A DNA stretch of 5,323 nucleotides from an uncultured Lachnospiraceae bacterium (lineage in GTDB: Bacteria > Bacillota > Clostridia > Lachnospirales > Lachnospiraceae): NCBI GenBank assembly GCA_902797785.1, contig CADBUD010000302.1:1-5323 (forward strand). The letters are read 5' to 3'. The notes under the pieces are model-generated. The model was not told where the DNA came from. It was given only the letters and a program-made list of their open reading frames with translations, and made no database searches. Shown here piece after piece: positions 1 through 5,323 of the stretch. A program made the position numbers and the translations under genes. Position 1 is the stretch's first letter. Each line of letters begins with the position of its first letter.

Positions 1-107
1 CGACGTTCTAAATGAGAACTGTTTATGATCTGAAGCAGACCAAGGATACAAATTGTCAGGCCTGAGACACCGACAGCGAAATTCATCCTGTCCAAAATAC
101 TGTCCAT
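1..107 (-). CDS. N-terminal fragment of a probable membrane protein (runs off the left edge)
   Basis: This is an open frame of 35 complete codons that continues past the window edge, so only the N-terminus is seen. It begins MDSILDRMNFAVGVSG. Residues about 10-29 are strongly hydrophobic and form one probable membrane helix or uncleaved signal anchor; a basic stretch ending in LERR follows. The start at 107 is chosen because GGTGGAG (111-117) lies just upstream, about 5 bases from GGTGG to the ATG. The same frame stays open upstream to about 218 and holds ATGs at 125 and 122, but those lack a good ribosome binding site. The family cannot be named from this much sequence. A hydrophobic N-terminus followed by basic residues would suit a membrane sensor such as a histidine kinase or GGDEF protein, but that is only a guess. 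It lies 134 bp downstream of the small regulator gene on the same strand, with no clear terminator between, so read-through is possible. Confidence 0.6.
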   Translation of the reverse strand, partial: MDSILDRMNFAVGVSGLTICILGLLQIINSSHLER

Positions 108-241
108 TTTCTCCACCCCCATCATTTTCTGATCTGGAAATCTATCATTCTCCACATCAAAAACACCGGCTGTCGAACCAAACCTCTTTAAAATATATCG
201 GATACCCCCCCAATTTTTTTATATTTTAAGCAAAATTTTTT

Positions 242-439
242 TCACTTTCCGACCTTTTGCCAAAAAACTTCCGGAGAAATCTCCAAATACGCACAGACTC
301 TCAATAGTTCTTCCCCATCCAGAGCCTGTTCTACAGGTTCCAAAAGCTTTTCTTTTTTTACTCCTGTTGCTTTTGAAATTTCTTCTGCATTTTTATTTTT
401 TTTCCGGATATAACCTGCTATCGCTCTTGTCATTTTCAT
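242..439 (-). CDS. Small 65-residue helix-turn-helix protein (XRE/Cro-like)
   Basis: This is a compact, probably all-helical protein the size of one Cro/CI-type DNA-binding domain. Helix 1 is about residues 4-14 (TRAIAGYIRKK). Residues 17-27 (NAEEISKATGV) and 28-38 (KKEKLLEPVEQ) fit the two helices of the helix-turn-helix. The tail LDGEELLRVCAYLEISPEVFW matches the pattern of the last helices of XRE domains, where a leucine-rich helix is followed by an 'I-P-E-x-F/W' turn. There is no second domain, membrane helix or catalytic motif. Start: ATG at 439, preceded by AGAGGGGGG (447-455) at 7 bases; a second ATG two codons in (433) is possible. It is divergent from the larger XRE gene and has its own promoter at 481-509, with an operator-like palindrome in the spacer. 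By inference it is a transcriptional regulator or antirepressor partner of that gene. The family is fairly sure; the target genes are unknown. Confidence 0.8.
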   Translation of the reverse strand: MKMTRAIAGYIRKKNKNAEEISKATGVKKEKLLEPVEQALDGEELLRVCAYLEISPEVFWQKVGK

Positions 440-446
440 CGGAACA

Positions 447-455
447 CCCCCCTCT
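447..455 (-). promoter_or_regulatory. G-rich ribosome binding site of the small HTH gene
   Basis: On the minus strand this reads AGAGGGGGG, 7 bases before the ATG at 439. It is a purine-rich site with an unusual run of six G, and it supports the start at 439 over the ATG at 433. Confidence 0.7.
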
Positions 456-466
456 TTTCTATTTTT

Positions 467-473
467 ACTAGAA
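467..473. promoter_or_regulatory. Third operator half-site ACTAGAA
   Basis: ACTAGAA here is the exact inverted complement of TTCTAGT at 487-493, with 13 bases between. It also forms an 11-of-12 direct repeat with 493-504 (TTTTAC[T/A]AGAAT), shifted 30 bp or about three helical turns. It falls at the predicted +1 region of the minus promoter. Inference: an extra binding half-site for the local regulator. Confidence 0.5.
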
Positions 474-480
474 TTTTTTC

Positions 481-509
481 ATTATATTCTAGTTTTACAA
501 GAATGTTAA
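481..509 (-). promoter_or_regulatory. Sigma-A-type promoter of the small HTH gene
   Basis: On the minus strand the -35 is TTAACA (504-509, five of six consensus bases) and the -10 is TATAAT (481-486, perfect), with an ideal 17-base spacer. Transcription should start near 474, giving a leader of about 35 bases that contains the ribosome binding site at 447-455. The spacer is filled by a palindrome, so a bound repressor would block polymerase directly. Confidence 0.8.
487..503. promoter_or_regulatory. Operator-like imperfect palindrome within the minus promoter spacer
   Basis: TTCTAGT-TTT-ACAAGAA pairs six of seven bases in each arm around a 3-base centre. It occupies exactly the 17 bases between -35 and -10 of the small HTH gene's promoter. 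The size and symmetry suit a dimeric Cro/CI-type regulator. Which of the two neighbouring HTH proteins binds it cannot be told from sequence. Confidence 0.6.
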
Positions 510-536
510 TTTTATTTTAATATAAGAATATTTTTG

Positions 537-566
537 TTGACAGTATAATTTAATATAGACTAAAAT
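537..566 (+). promoter_or_regulatory. Probable sigma-A-type promoter of the XRE regulator
   Basis: A perfect -35 TTGACA (537-542) is followed after 18 bases by TAAAAT (561-566, five of six). Transcription would start near 573, which gives a very short leader of about 12 bases that begins about at the ribosome binding site. A perfect TATAAT at 544-549 is too close to this -35 and has no good -35 of its own. Confidence 0.6.
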
Positions 567-572
567 ATTTAT

Positions 573-579
573 GAGGTGG
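573..579 (+). promoter_or_regulatory. Ribosome binding site that fixes the XRE start
   Basis: GAGGTGG lies 5 bases before the ATG at 585. The upstream in-frame GTG at 576 lies inside this site, so it cannot be the start codon used with it. The gene therefore begins at 585. Confidence 0.8.
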
Positions 580-584
580 AACTT

Positions 585-929
585 ATGAGAGAAATTAATT
601 TTTCTAAAGTATTGCGTGATTACCGGAAAAAAAAGCAGCTTACCGTTGCCGAAGTCGCAGCTCTTCTATCTAAAAATATCAAGACTGTTTCTTCAAAATC
701 AGTATACAGCTGGGAAAACGGAACCACAAAACCCTCTGCCGATGCACTCATGTACCTTTGTGAGCTGTATGAAATCAATGATGTCTTAGGAGCCTTTGGC
801 TTTGCCAATAACAGCATAGAGTATAAATTGGGTAGAAATCTCACAAAAGAAGAAGCCGCATTGATCGAAGCCTATCGAAATAAACCAGAATTCAAACAGG
901 CTGTCCGGAAACTTTATGATCTGGAATAA
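585..929 (+). CDS. XRE-family (Cro/CI-type) transcriptional regulator, 114 residues
   Basis: This is a cytoplasmic DNA-binding regulator. The N-terminal HTH_3-type domain spans about residues 7-64. FSKVLRDYRKKKQLTVAEVAALL covers helix 1 and the first helix of the helix-turn-helix, and SSKSVYSWENGTTKPS is the recognition helix followed by the family hallmark 'W-E-N-G-x-x-x-P'. Residues 55-65 (LMYLCELYEIN) close the domain. After a linker, the C-terminal part from about 86 (LTKEEAALIEAYRN...) is a helical tail often seen in clostridial XRE regulators whose N-terminal domain resembles phage repressors. No peptidase or sensor domain is visible, so it is not a self-cleaving LexA/CI type. The ATG at 585 is used because of the GAGGTGG site; a GTG at 576 would add three residues but overlaps that site. 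It is divergent from the 65-residue HTH gene, and operator-like repeats lie between them, so mutual or autoregulation is likely. What else it controls is unknown. Confidence 0.88.
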   Translation: MREINFSKVLRDYRKKKQLTVAEVAALLSKNIKTVSSKSVYSWENGTTKPSADALMYLCELYEINDVLGAFGFANNSIEYKLGRNLTKEEAALIEAYRNKPEFKQAVRKLYDLE

Positions 930-970
930 TCTATAGTCTGAATAAAAGCATACCATATTATGCGCGATTA

Positions 971-1013
971 TACCACCCTATAGGTTGTTTTTTTCAAACC
1001 TTTCAGGGTTGTA
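971..1013. repeat. Large imperfect hairpin in the convergent gap
   Basis: The outer arms ACCACCCT (972-979) and AGGGTTGT (1005-1012) pair with one mismatch, extended by T971-A1013. The inner arms GGTT (983-986) and AACC (997-1000) also pair, around a T-rich loop. Neither strand shows a T-tract right after the stem, so it is not a classic terminator. It may be an mRNA 3'-end structure of the XRE transcript. Confidence 0.5.
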
Positions 1014-1018
1014 AAATA

Positions 1019-1061
1019 AAAAATCACCGCACCATCGCTTCCCATTTGTGCAGTGATTTTT
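1019..1061 (-). terminator. Rho-independent terminator of the yigZ-SNF2 operon, probably bidirectional
   Basis: The arms 1019-1032 (AAAAATCAC-C-GCAC) and 1048-1061 (GTGC-A-GTGATTTTT) pair at 13 of 14 positions around a 15-base loop. Read on the minus strand, the stem ends in TTTTTT followed by ATTTTAC, a good intrinsic terminator about 46 bases after the SNF2 stop. Read on the plus strand it ends in TTTTT, so it may also stop the converging XRE transcript about 90 bases after its stop codon. Confidence 0.8.
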
Positions 1062-1079
1062 CATACGATATTCCATTTA

Positions 1080-1104
1080 TTGTTACTATTCACAGCTCTG
1101 TAAC
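1080..1104. repeat. Partial copy of a dispersed palindromic repeat
   Basis: TTGTTACTATTCACAGCTC (1080-1098) is identical over 19 bases to 5238-5256, in the same orientation. Here the second arm is replaced by a short one, so the local inverted repeat is only GTTAC (1082-1086) and GTAAC (1100-1104). It ends three bases beyond the SNF2 stop codon. Confidence 0.75.
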
Positions 1105-1107
1105 GAT

Positions 1108-4100
1108 CTATCCTAAAATCTCCAGTAATTCCTCTTTGGAAAATGTCGGATTCGCCATATCATTTCCGGAAAGAAGCTGATCCGCCAGCTCCTGCTTCCT
1201 TGTCTGCAATTCTAAAATCTTTTCCTCGACTGTATCCTTCATGATCATCTTTAACACCGTTACTTTATTTTTCTGCCCGATCCGGTGCGCCCGGTCCGTC
1301 GCCTGATTCTGCGCCGCGATATTCCACCATGGATCATAGTGGATCACAATATCCGCCGCCGTCAGATTCAGTCCGGTTCCTCCTGCCTTTAACGAAATCA
1401 AAAACACCGGCACAGCATCTTCATTGAATTGCTCCACCATTCTCGCCCGATCTTTTTTAGAGGTGGCTCCCGTCAGCTCATAAAAACCTATTCCCTCTTT
1501 TTTCAGTCGGCTGCGAATCAGCTCCAGCATGGAAGTGAACTGGGAAAACAATAGGATTTTATGTCCTCCCTCAACAGCGTTACTTACGGTCTGGATACAA
1601 AGATCCAGCTTTGCAGAGCCATCCTGATATTCATCGTATACCAATGCCGGACTGCAGCAGAGCTGCCGAAGCCTTGTCAGTTCAGAGAGAATGACGATTT
1701 TTTGTGTTCTGAACTCTTCTTCCGATTGTTTTTCCAGCATAAGCTTCATCCTCTGAACATGCGCATCATATAGCTTTTGCTGTTCCCCTTCCATTTTGGC
1801 ATAAACGACCTCTTCGATCTTGTCCGGCAGGTCCTTTAGGACATCTTTTTTTAGCCGCCGCAAAATAAAAGGGGCAATCATTTTCCGCAGACGTTCCATG
1901 GCTTCTTCATTCTGATTGGACACAATCGGAATTTCAAATTCTTTTTTGAACCTTTCATAAGGAAACAAAAATCCTGACATCAAATAGTCAAAAATGCTCC
2001 ACAGCTCGCTTAATCTGTTCTCCACCGGGGTTCCCGTAAGCGCTATCCTGAACCCTGCGGATATCTCTTTTACCGCACGCGCTGCCTGAGTATTATAATT
2101 TTTTATGAACTGTGCCTCGTCAATAATCTCGCAGTCAAACTGAATATCCTGATATTCCAGGATATCCCTTTTTAAAAGATCGTAGGATGTAATTAAAATT
2201 TCCCTGCTTCCCAGCTCTTTTAACATCTGTTTTCGCTCTGCTGCTGTTCCTGCAATCATTCTTGCCGGCAGCTGCGGAGCAAATTTTTCAATTTCATTTT
2301 TCCAGTTATAGACTAAAGACGCAGGACATACGATCAGGGCCCGATATGTTTTCTCCGCCTGTTCGATCTGCTCCTGCAAAAATGTGATGACCTGCAAGGA
2401 TTTTCCAAGTCCCATATCATCCGCTAAAATTCCAGCGAATCCGTTGTCCGCCAACGTCCTCAACCAGATATATCCATGCTTTTGGTACTGCCGCAGGATG
2501 CGTTCTAAGTTCTCCGGCACCTCATAATCATTATCCTCCACCGTCTTCATATTCCGAATCAGTGCCTTAAAATTTTTATCCCTCGTAAAAGAAAGCTCCT
2601 CGTTCTGGCGCAGCTCCCCATCCACATAAAGTGCCCGGTATTTCGGGAGAATGATCTCTCCCTTTTTCAGGTCTCTTTCTTTTAATGAAAGATTTTCCAC
2701 CAGCTTTCCAAGCTTTAACAATCCCTCCTGCTCTCCCAAGTCTACAAAGGTACCATTTTTCAGACGATAATACCGTTTTTTCGGATTATATTTTGACAAG
2801 ATCTCTGCCAGCTGATACAGCGGCATTTCCTCTGATGTCAGCTTTAGATCCAGCAGTCCCCCCTCGAGGGAAACACCGATGGAAACTTTTGGTGCCGGCC
2901 TGACCTGAAGCTTTTTCAACTGTTCAGAAATATAGACGTCTCCTATTTTTCCCAGCTGCTCTACCCCTTCCGTCAGGAGCAGAAAGGTCATTTCTTCATC
3001 CCCGGACAAGACCATTTGGAAATTTTTATCATCATAAGCGTTGAAATAAGAACGTACCGTTTCCGTCGCCCGATATTCATCCTGTATATCCCGCTTTTCT
3101 TTCCATTGCATTCCCTTTAAACAGTTGTATTTTTTTGTTTTCTTTTCCTCTTCATAAACCGAAAACATCTGACAGGTAATGAAATCCTCCTGCGGCATAT
3201 CCAGATAAATCTCATATTTTGGTTTGGGCGGAAGATATTTTTCCACTTCAAATTTTTCAATTTTAGTATTATAGTGCTTTTGGAACAGTGGAAGGACTTC
3301 ACGGCTAAAGGCCGGCAGATCCTCGTCACTGACAAATGCCTCATGGTGCGCTCCGGCTTCAGCAAGCTCTTTGATCTGTTCTATTTCTGCCTGCTCACGC
3401 TTTGGAGCGCGGAACACATAGGGACTGACCAGAAAATATTCATACTCTCCCCCTTCTATCCGGGGAATATCTTCCAATCGAAACGTAATCCCACCTGTTG
3501 TCCCTGTGATCTGAAGTCTTGGCCGGATTTCCTCATCCTTTACCTGCCACAATGTAATATCTTTGGAATATACTCCATCCAGACTAAATTTCCGTTCTCC
3601 CATCGCCCGGAAAAAACGATCCAGCAGATAACTGCCCAAATTGATTTCCCGCTCCAGCTGCAGACCTGTATAGTAGTAATAATAATTTCCAAAATATCTC
3701 TCCTGCATCTGCTCCATTTCATGAACTGCCTGTATTAAAAAATCGACCAGTGCCTGACTTTCTTTATCAAAATGCTCTTTACGATGAACAAATTCTAATT
3801 TTTTCCCGTATTTATAGTTTTCTTCTTTTTTTACCCGATTCACAAAATCGGTAATATTTTTTAGAACATACATCTGGGTGACTCCGATTTTGAATTCAAC
3901 GTACAAATGCTCTTTTGCATATGTAACGTATGGCTCCAGTCTGACATTGCGAATCGACTCGACTTGATGGGAAATATCATGATTTCCCAAATTTGACATC
4001 AGGGTTCGCAGCCTGGCGTCCGTCCTTCTTTTGGTCTCCTTATTTTTTTTCACTGCATTCACCGAAAACACCTTGCTTCCCCGCATACTCTCCAGCATCC

Positions 4101-4416
4101 TTGTCTGTTCCAGAGATTTGAAGTTTTCTATATAATATATCAATGCGGCAACACAATGACTGCAAAGGCCGTCATAGGAATAAAAAGCCTCACACTCGCA
4201 AACGTAATCTATGATTTCCACCTCGCTGATGCTAATATGAACAGGATAGGAAATCCCGGACTCTTTTACCTCTGCGTAGATATGATAGAAAAAATTCCCA
4301 TTCGATTCTTCTATTTCAATCGTCATATCTTTTACCCCATTCACTTTATAAAGCATGGTTCCTTTCCAAAACGCCCCGCTATTGCTTTCACTTTTGATAT
4401 CTTCTTCTGACAGCAT
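1108..4416 (-). CDS. SWIM zinc-finger SNF2-family DNA-dependent ATPase/helicase-like protein, 1102 residues
   Basis: This is a Snf2/Rad54-type superfamily 2 motor, expected to use ATP to move along double-stranded DNA and displace or remodel bound proteins. Order of domains: a SWIM zinc finger at about 60-95, with ligands C73, C75, C85 and H87 (CxC-x9-CxH); then a long region of about 150-620 that fits the bacterial SNF2-associated region usually placed before the motor in Firmicutes. The motor occupies about 640-1080. Its motifs are all intact: LRQYQ..G (641-648), Walker A DDMGLGKS (666-673, K672), DEAQ (766-769), LTGTP (793-797), LLFSQF (955-960), AGGTGLNLT (1011-1019) and QATDRAHRIGQ (1038-1048, arginines 1042 and 1045). 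The start at 4416 has GGAGGA (4426-4431) 9 bases upstream. Length is usual for SWIM-SNF2 proteins. A run of five tyrosines (245-249) is odd. It is co-directional with yigZ, 30 bp downstream, so one mRNA is likely. The biological role is unknown; repair, transcription recycling (as for RapA) and defence are possible, and no nuclease or methylase partner is visible. Confidence 0.95.
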   Translation of the reverse strand: MLSEEDIKSESNSGAFWKGTMLYKVNGVKDMTIEIEESNGNFFYHIYAEVKESGISYPVHISISEVEIIDYVCECEAFYSYDGLCSHCVAALIYYIENFKSLEQTRMLESMRGSKVFSVNAVKKNKETKRRTDARLRTLMSNLGNHDISHQVESIRNVRLEPYVTYAKEHLYVEFKIGVTQMYVLKNITDFVNRVKKEENYKYGKKLEFVHRKEHFDKESQALVDFLIQAVHEMEQMQERYFGNYYYYYTGLQLEREINLGSYLLDRFFRAMGERKFSLDGVYSKDITLWQVKDEEIRPRLQITGTTGGITFRLEDIPRIEGGEYEYFLVSPYVFRAPKREQAEIEQIKELAEAGAHHEAFVSDEDLPAFSREVLPLFQKHYNTKIEKFEVEKYLPPKPKYEIYLDMPQEDFITCQMFSVYEEEKKTKKYNCLKGMQWKEKRDIQDEYRATETVRSYFNAYDDKNFQMVLSGDEEMTFLLLTEGVEQLGKIGDVYISEQLKKLQVRPAPKVSIGVSLEGGLLDLKLTSEEMPLYQLAEILSKYNPKKRYYRLKNGTFVDLGEQEGLLKLGKLVENLSLKERDLKKGEIILPKYRALYVDGELRQNEELSFTRDKNFKALIRNMKTVEDNDYEVPENLERILRQYQKHGYIWLRTLADNGFAGILADDMGLGKSLQVITFLQEQIEQAEKTYRALIVCPASLVYNWKNEIEKFAPQLPARMIAGTAAERKQMLKELGSREILITSYDLLKRDILEYQDIQFDCEIIDEAQFIKNYNTQAARAVKEISAGFRIALTGTPVENRLSELWSIFDYLMSGFLFPYERFKKEFEIPIVSNQNEEAMERLRKMIAPFILRRLKKDVLKDLPDKIEEVVYAKMEGEQQKLYDAHVQRMKLMLEKQSEEEFRTQKIVILSELTRLRQLCCSPALVYDEYQDGSAKLDLCIQTVSNAVEGGHKILLFSQFTSMLELIRSRLKKEGIGFYELTGATSKKDRARMVEQFNEDAVPVFLISLKAGGTGLNLTAADIVIHYDPWWNIAAQNQATDRAHRIGQKNKVTVLKMIMKDTVEEKILELQTRKQELADQLLSGNDMANPTFSKEELLEILG

Positions 4417-4446
4417 TTTTCTCTCTCCTCCATTATATTGTTCCCA

Positions 4447-5091
4447 TTACAGTAATTCCGGCTGCTGCGTCTTTTCTTCGATTTCCATTTTTCCGTTGGT
4501 CTCTTCTGTCAGTTCCTTCAGCAGCTGATCCTTTTCCTCCATGGGAACAGCAATCCGATAACGGACTTTGTCTGTGTACTGGGTCTCTATGATTTTTAAT
4601 TCTTTCTGCCTTAGTATATATTCTACTTTTCCGGAGCTGTTATAGTCTGCTGTCAAAAACACCTCGATTCCAAGGCGTTTTTCCTCGATCTTGCAATGCG
4701 CAAGTCCTTCTCTTACAGCGCCCTGATAGGCTCTTACGAGACCTCCCGTCCCAAGGAGTGTTCCTCCAAAATAGCGGGTCACGACCGCAGCCACATTGTA
4801 CAGGTTTTCTTTTAAAAGAAGTTCTAACATAGGACGTCCTGCTGTTCCGCCAGGCTCTCCGTCATCGCTGCTTCTTGTGATTTCTCTTTCAAAACCCACG
4901 GTGTAAGCGTAACAATTGTGCCGGGCATCGTAATGCTTTTTTCTGATTTTTTCTATGAGTTCTAAAGCTTCTTCTTCACTTTCTATCGGCTCAATCACAG
5001 CAATAAAGCGAGATTTTTTTTCTACAAGCTCACCGGTCGCTCCGGCGGTAATGATTTTGTAGGATTTTGAAGAAAAATTTTTTTCTGACAT
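4447..5091 (-). CDS. yigZ: YigZ/IMPACT family protein (UPF0029), 214 residues
   Basis: This is the bacterial member of the IMPACT family (E. coli YigZ, B. subtilis YvyE). The cellular role is not settled; the eukaryotic relative IMPACT binds GCN1 and dampens GCN2 signalling, but bacteria lack that pathway. The N-terminal UPF0029 domain covers about residues 18-125, with KKSRFIA (25-31), HNCYAY (58-63), SDDGEPGGTAGRP (75-87) and the family signature VVTRYFGGTLLGTGGLVRAY (103-122). A C-terminal DUF1949-like ferredoxin-fold domain covers about 142-197. There is no signal peptide or membrane helix, so it should be cytoplasmic. The start is set at 5091 (MSEKNF): this gives the usual family length, places AAAGGAT (5102-5108) upstream at 10 bases, and fits the promoter. 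A longer frame reaches an ATG at 5166, but that ATG overlaps the predicted transcription start and its 25 extra residues do not look like the family. It is the first gene of a two-gene operon with the SNF2 ATPase. Confidence 0.92.
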   Translation of the reverse strand: MSEKNFSSKSYKIITAGATGELVEKKSRFIAVIEPIESEEEALELIEKIRKKHYDARHNCYAYTVGFEREITRSSDDGEPGGTAGRPMLELLLKENLYNVAAVVTRYFGGTLLGTGGLVRAYQGAVREGLAHCKIEEKRLGIEVFLTADYNSSGKVEYILRQKELKIIETQYTDKVRYRIAVPMEEKDQLLKELTEETNGKMEIEEKTQQPELL

Positions 5092-5170
5092 GTAGGTATG
5101 GATCCTTTCTGTTTTATTATACTCAGGAACGAAATGACCTGCCACTTTTGACGTGCAAATCTTCATAGAG

Positions 5171-5200
5171 ATTATAGCATAATCATTTTGAATGTGTCTA
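5171..5200 (-). promoter_or_regulatory. Extended -10 promoter of the yigZ-SNF2 operon
   Basis: On the minus strand, TAGACA (5195-5200, five of six bases of the -35) is followed after 18 bases by a perfect TATAAT (5171-5176). This is preceded by TGC (5177-5179), an extended -10 element. Transcription should start near 5164, leaving a leader of about 73 bases before the ATG at 5091. The inverted repeat AGCATA (5176-5181) / TATGCT (5199-5204) overlaps both boxes and could be a regulator site, but it is short. Confidence 0.85.
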
Positions 5201-5237
5201 TGCTTATGAACATAAAATTACTGGGAGAAGTTCCTGC

Positions 5238-5274
5238 TTGTTACTATTCACAGCTCCGCTGTTCATAGCAACAA
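5238..5274. repeat. 37-bp imperfect palindromic intergenic repeat
   Basis: The left arm TTGTTACTATTCACAGC (5238-5254) and right arm GCTGTTCATAGCAACAA (5258-5274) pair at 14 of 17 positions around the loop TCC. The first 19 bases match 1080-1098 exactly. No transposase or terminator T-tract is attached. It looks like a REP-like or miniature dispersed element of the genome rather than part of a gene; copy number elsewhere cannot be seen here. Confidence 0.75.
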
Positions 5275-5282
5275 AATGCACA

Positions 5283-5308
5283 GAAATATGCCCTAACGGT
5301 CATATTTC
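5283..5308. repeat. Second hairpin next to the palindromic repeat
   Basis: GAAATATG (5283-5290) and CATATTTC (5301-5308) pair perfectly. Inside them CC (5292-5293) pairs with GG (5298-5299) around TAAC. It lies 8 bases from the 37-bp palindrome and probably forms one composite intergenic unit with it; the unit may continue past the window. Confidence 0.6.
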
Positions 5309-5323
5309 GCGCCCACTGCCCCG

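Noticed and set aside
171..177. TGTCGAA, resembling the core of a Spo0A box
   Set aside because: A 7-base match is expected about once per 8 kb on two strands, there is only one copy, and it is not placed against a clear promoter.
205..211. Run of seven C, with a T-rich tract after it, as a phase-variable homopolymer
   Set aside because: It lies between genes and not clearly inside a promoter spacer or a reading frame in use, and seven bases is short for slippage switching.
544..549. Perfect TATAAT on the plus strand before the XRE gene
   Set aside because: It follows the TTGACA at 537-542 by one base and has no recognisable -35 about 17 bases upstream, so the TTGACA-18-TAAAAT pair was preferred. 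It could still contribute weakly.
948..963. Small hairpin GCATA-6-TATGC after the XRE stop codon
   Set aside because: It has only five base pairs, mostly A+T, and no T-tract, so it does not qualify as a terminator.
3274..3738. Plus-strand open frame of 154 codons inside the SNF2 gene
   Set aside because: It is antisense to a fully conserved SNF2 coding frame, has no convincing ribosome binding site, and its residue mix (Cys/Phe/Ile-rich) is typical of a shadow frame. The other frames overlapping the SNF2 and XRE genes were left out for the same reason.
4432..4437. Perfect TATAAT on the minus strand between yigZ and the SNF2 gene
   Set aside because: There is no -35 at a proper distance, and transcription would begin at about 4425, downstream of the SNF2 ribosome binding site at 4426-4431. 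The message would then lack that site.
5206..5268. 20-codon plus-strand frame starting MNIKLLGEV
   Set aside because: It has no ribosome binding site, runs through the palindromic repeat, and ends within it.
5244..5321. Minus-strand open frame entering from the right edge (25 codons and a stop)
   Set aside because: It lies within the repeat unit and reads through both hairpins with a Cys-rich, unlikely residue mix. It could be the end of a gene outside the window, but nothing here supports that.

Overview
The window looks like chromosomal DNA from a low-GC Gram-positive bacterium, most likely a clostridium of the Lachnospiraceae type. The signs are strong GGAGG-like ribosome binding sites, TTGACA/TATAAT promoters, A+T-rich gaps, Lys/Glu-rich proteins and the protein families present. 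This placement is inference; there is no rRNA or marker gene to fix it.

Left part (1-930). At the left edge, on the minus strand, is the N-terminus of a probable membrane protein that runs out of the window. Upstream of it on the same strand is a 65-residue helix-turn-helix protein. Divergent from that is a 114-residue XRE/Cro-CI-type regulator on the plus strand. The 145-bp gap between the two regulators holds a good promoter for each. An imperfect palindrome (TTCTAGT-TTT-ACAAGAA) fills exactly the -35/-10 spacer of the minus promoter, and a third half-site lies near its predicted start of transcription. This looks like a self-contained switch in which one or both regulators act on the divergent promoters.

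Middle (930-1107). Convergent gene ends meet here. The gap holds a large imperfect hairpin, a strong probably bidirectional terminator, and a partial copy of a dispersed repeat.

Right part (1108-5166, minus strand). A two-gene operon reads yigZ (IMPACT/UPF0029 family) and then a 1102-residue SWIM zinc-finger SNF2-family ATPase. The genes are 30 bp apart with no terminator between them. A near-consensus extended -10 promoter precedes yigZ. Its position shows that the first in-frame ATG lies at or before the start of transcription, so the yigZ product is 214 rather than 239 residues.

Right edge (5201-5323). Upstream of the operon is a composite palindromic intergenic repeat: a 37-bp imperfect palindrome followed by a second hairpin. 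It shares 19 identical bases with the partial copy beside the SNF2 stop codon, so the operon is bracketed by two copies of the motif in the same orientation.

No complete new defence or mobile system is evident. The best leads are the operator layout between the regulators, the repeat family, and the yigZ-SNF2 pairing.
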